The position numbers and the translations under genes are program-made. From NCBI GenBank assembly GCA_024639745.1, contig JAHEHW010000120.1:1-6073 (forward strand): 6,073 nucleotides of DNA, read 5' to 3'. A model generated the notes under the pieces. The model was not told the DNA's origin. It saw only the letters and a list, made by a program, of their open reading frames with translations, and ran no database searches. This stretch comes from Salaquimonas sp. (GTDB lineage Bacteria > Pseudomonadota > Alphaproteobacteria > Rhizobiales > Rhizobiaceae). Shown piece after piece: positions 5,298-6,073 of the stretch. Every line of letters starts with the position of its first letter. Position 1 is the first letter of the stretch.

Positions 5298-6073
5298 ATG
5301 GCGAATCCCGGAAAAAAAGTACCTGAAGTCACGCTGGATGAGCTCAATGCAGCCGGCGACGATGTGGTTGTACCATTTCACGTGGCGCCGCTGGATGTCC
5401 GCGGGCGTGCGGTGCAGCTTGGTCCGATGCTCACAGCTATTCTCGAGCGTCACGCCTATCCCCATGAGGCCTCGCGCCTGCTGGGCGAGGCGATCGTCTT
5501 AACGGTGATCCTCGGTACGTCGCTCAAATTCGATGGGCGCTTCACGGTCCAGACCCAGACCGATGGTCCGGTTTCGCTCCTCGTTGTCGATTTCAAGACG
5601 CCCGATGCCGTCAGGGCTTATGCGAGCTTTGACAAAGACGCGCTCGCGGCAGTACGCGCGGAAAAGCGTACTTCACCTGAAGAAATACTGGGCAAGGGCG
5701 TCCTTGCAATGACCATCGATCAGGGCCCGCATACCCAGCGATATCAAGGTATTGTCGAACTCGACGGTGCTTCGCTCGAAGAGGTGGCGCAGGCTTATTT
5801 CCGCCAGTCGGAGCAAATTCCGACTCATCTGAGAATGGCCGTATCGCAAAGCGTGACGCCGGATGCAACGGGCAGCGGCTCATCCTATGGTTGGCGAGCC
5901 GGTGGCGTTCTGGTGCAGTTCCTGCCTGAATCGACGGATCGGCTCATAAGACGCGATCTTCCCGGCGGCAATGCGCCGGAAGGTTCCGCGGAGCCTATAA
6001 CCGAAGAACGCGACGACGCATGGGTCGAAGCGCGTTCTCTCGTCGAAACGATCAGCGATCATGAGCTCGTCGA
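5298..6073 (+). CDS. hslO: Hsp33 redox-regulated chaperone (3' end cut by window edge)
   Basis: Cytoplasmic holdase chaperone that is switched on when oxidation and unfolding release zinc from C-terminal cysteines. The frame is open from ATG 5298 to the right edge, giving 258 full residues. Seen: an N-terminal segment with VPFHVAPLDVRGRAVQLGPM, typical of alphaproteobacterial Hsp33, then ILGKGVLAMTID and YFRQSEQIPT at 167-176, and GWRAGGVLVQFLPE at 198-211, which matches the family's conserved core and linker. The zinc-binding CxC...CxxC region is expected beyond the window, so its integrity cannot be judged. GGAG at 5285-5288 lies nine bases before the start. The 123-bp gap after argF shows no terminator hairpin and no strong promoter, so co-transcription with argDF is plausible. 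A GANTC site (GAGTC 5286-5290) overlaps the ribosome site and another (GAATC 5303-5307) lies just inside the gene. Confidence 0.95.
   Translation, partial: MANPGKKVPEVTLDELNAAGDDVVVPFHVAPLDVRGRAVQLGPMLTAILERHAYPHEASRLLGEAIVLTVILGTSLKFDGRFTVQTQTDGPVSLLVVDFKTPDAVRAYASFDKDALAAVRAEKRTSPEEILGKGVLAMTIDQGPHTQRYQGIVELDGASLEEVAQAYFRQSEQIPTHLRMAVSQSVTPDATGSGSSYGWRAGGVLVQFLPESTDRLIRRDLPGGNAPEGSAEPITEERDDAWVEARSLVETISDHELV

Overview
The window is chromosomal DNA of an alphaproteobacterium, most likely a member of the Hyphomicrobiales (Rhizobiales). The evidence is a full-length GcrA cell-cycle regulator, a family largely confined to alphaproteobacteria, and the gene run gcrA | argD-argF-hslO, which I know from rhizobial genomes. 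There is no mobile element, CRISPR array, rRNA or tRNA, and no sign of horizontal transfer. All genes look like core metabolism or cell-cycle genes. I cannot name the genus.

Layout, left to right. (1) Positions 1-977, plus strand: the 3' part of a gene for an unrecognised single-pass membrane protein, with an acidic, proline-rich cytoplasmic N-terminal region, one membrane helix and a periplasmic C-terminal domain. (2) A 15-bp gap, then two minus-strand genes: ppk2 (polyphosphate kinase 2, 993-1856) and upstream of it gcrA (1992-2516), 135 bp apart. (3) A 472-bp divergent intergenic region (2517-2988) between gcrA and argD, with no credible gene but many regulatory-looking elements. These are one perfect and two degenerate DnaA boxes, four GANTC sites (the CcrM methylation sequence read by GcrA), a candidate gcrA promoter with GANTC in its spacer, a leader hairpin, and on the argD side a TTGACA promoter-like element directly followed by a clear intrinsic terminator. 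(4) Plus strand: argD (2989-4197), argF (4245-5174), and hslO/Hsp33 (from 5298, running off the right edge).

How the genes work together: ArgD makes N-acetylornithine. After deacetylation elsewhere in the pathway, ArgF carbamoylates ornithine to citrulline, so argD-argF is an arginine biosynthesis operon. hslO follows in the same direction and may be transcribed with it. On the other strand, gcrA encodes a sigma70-associated, methylation-sensitive regulator of cell-cycle genes, and ppk2 interconverts polyphosphate and nucleotides.

I found no new multi-gene system. The most interesting DNA is the gcrA-argD intergenic region. By hand count, GANTC sites are about five times denser between genes than inside them in this window. 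One overlaps a plausible -10 element of ppk2 and one sits in the spacer of a plausible gcrA promoter, which suggests local GcrA/CcrM control, including autoregulation. All promoter and regulatory assignments are inferences from motifs.
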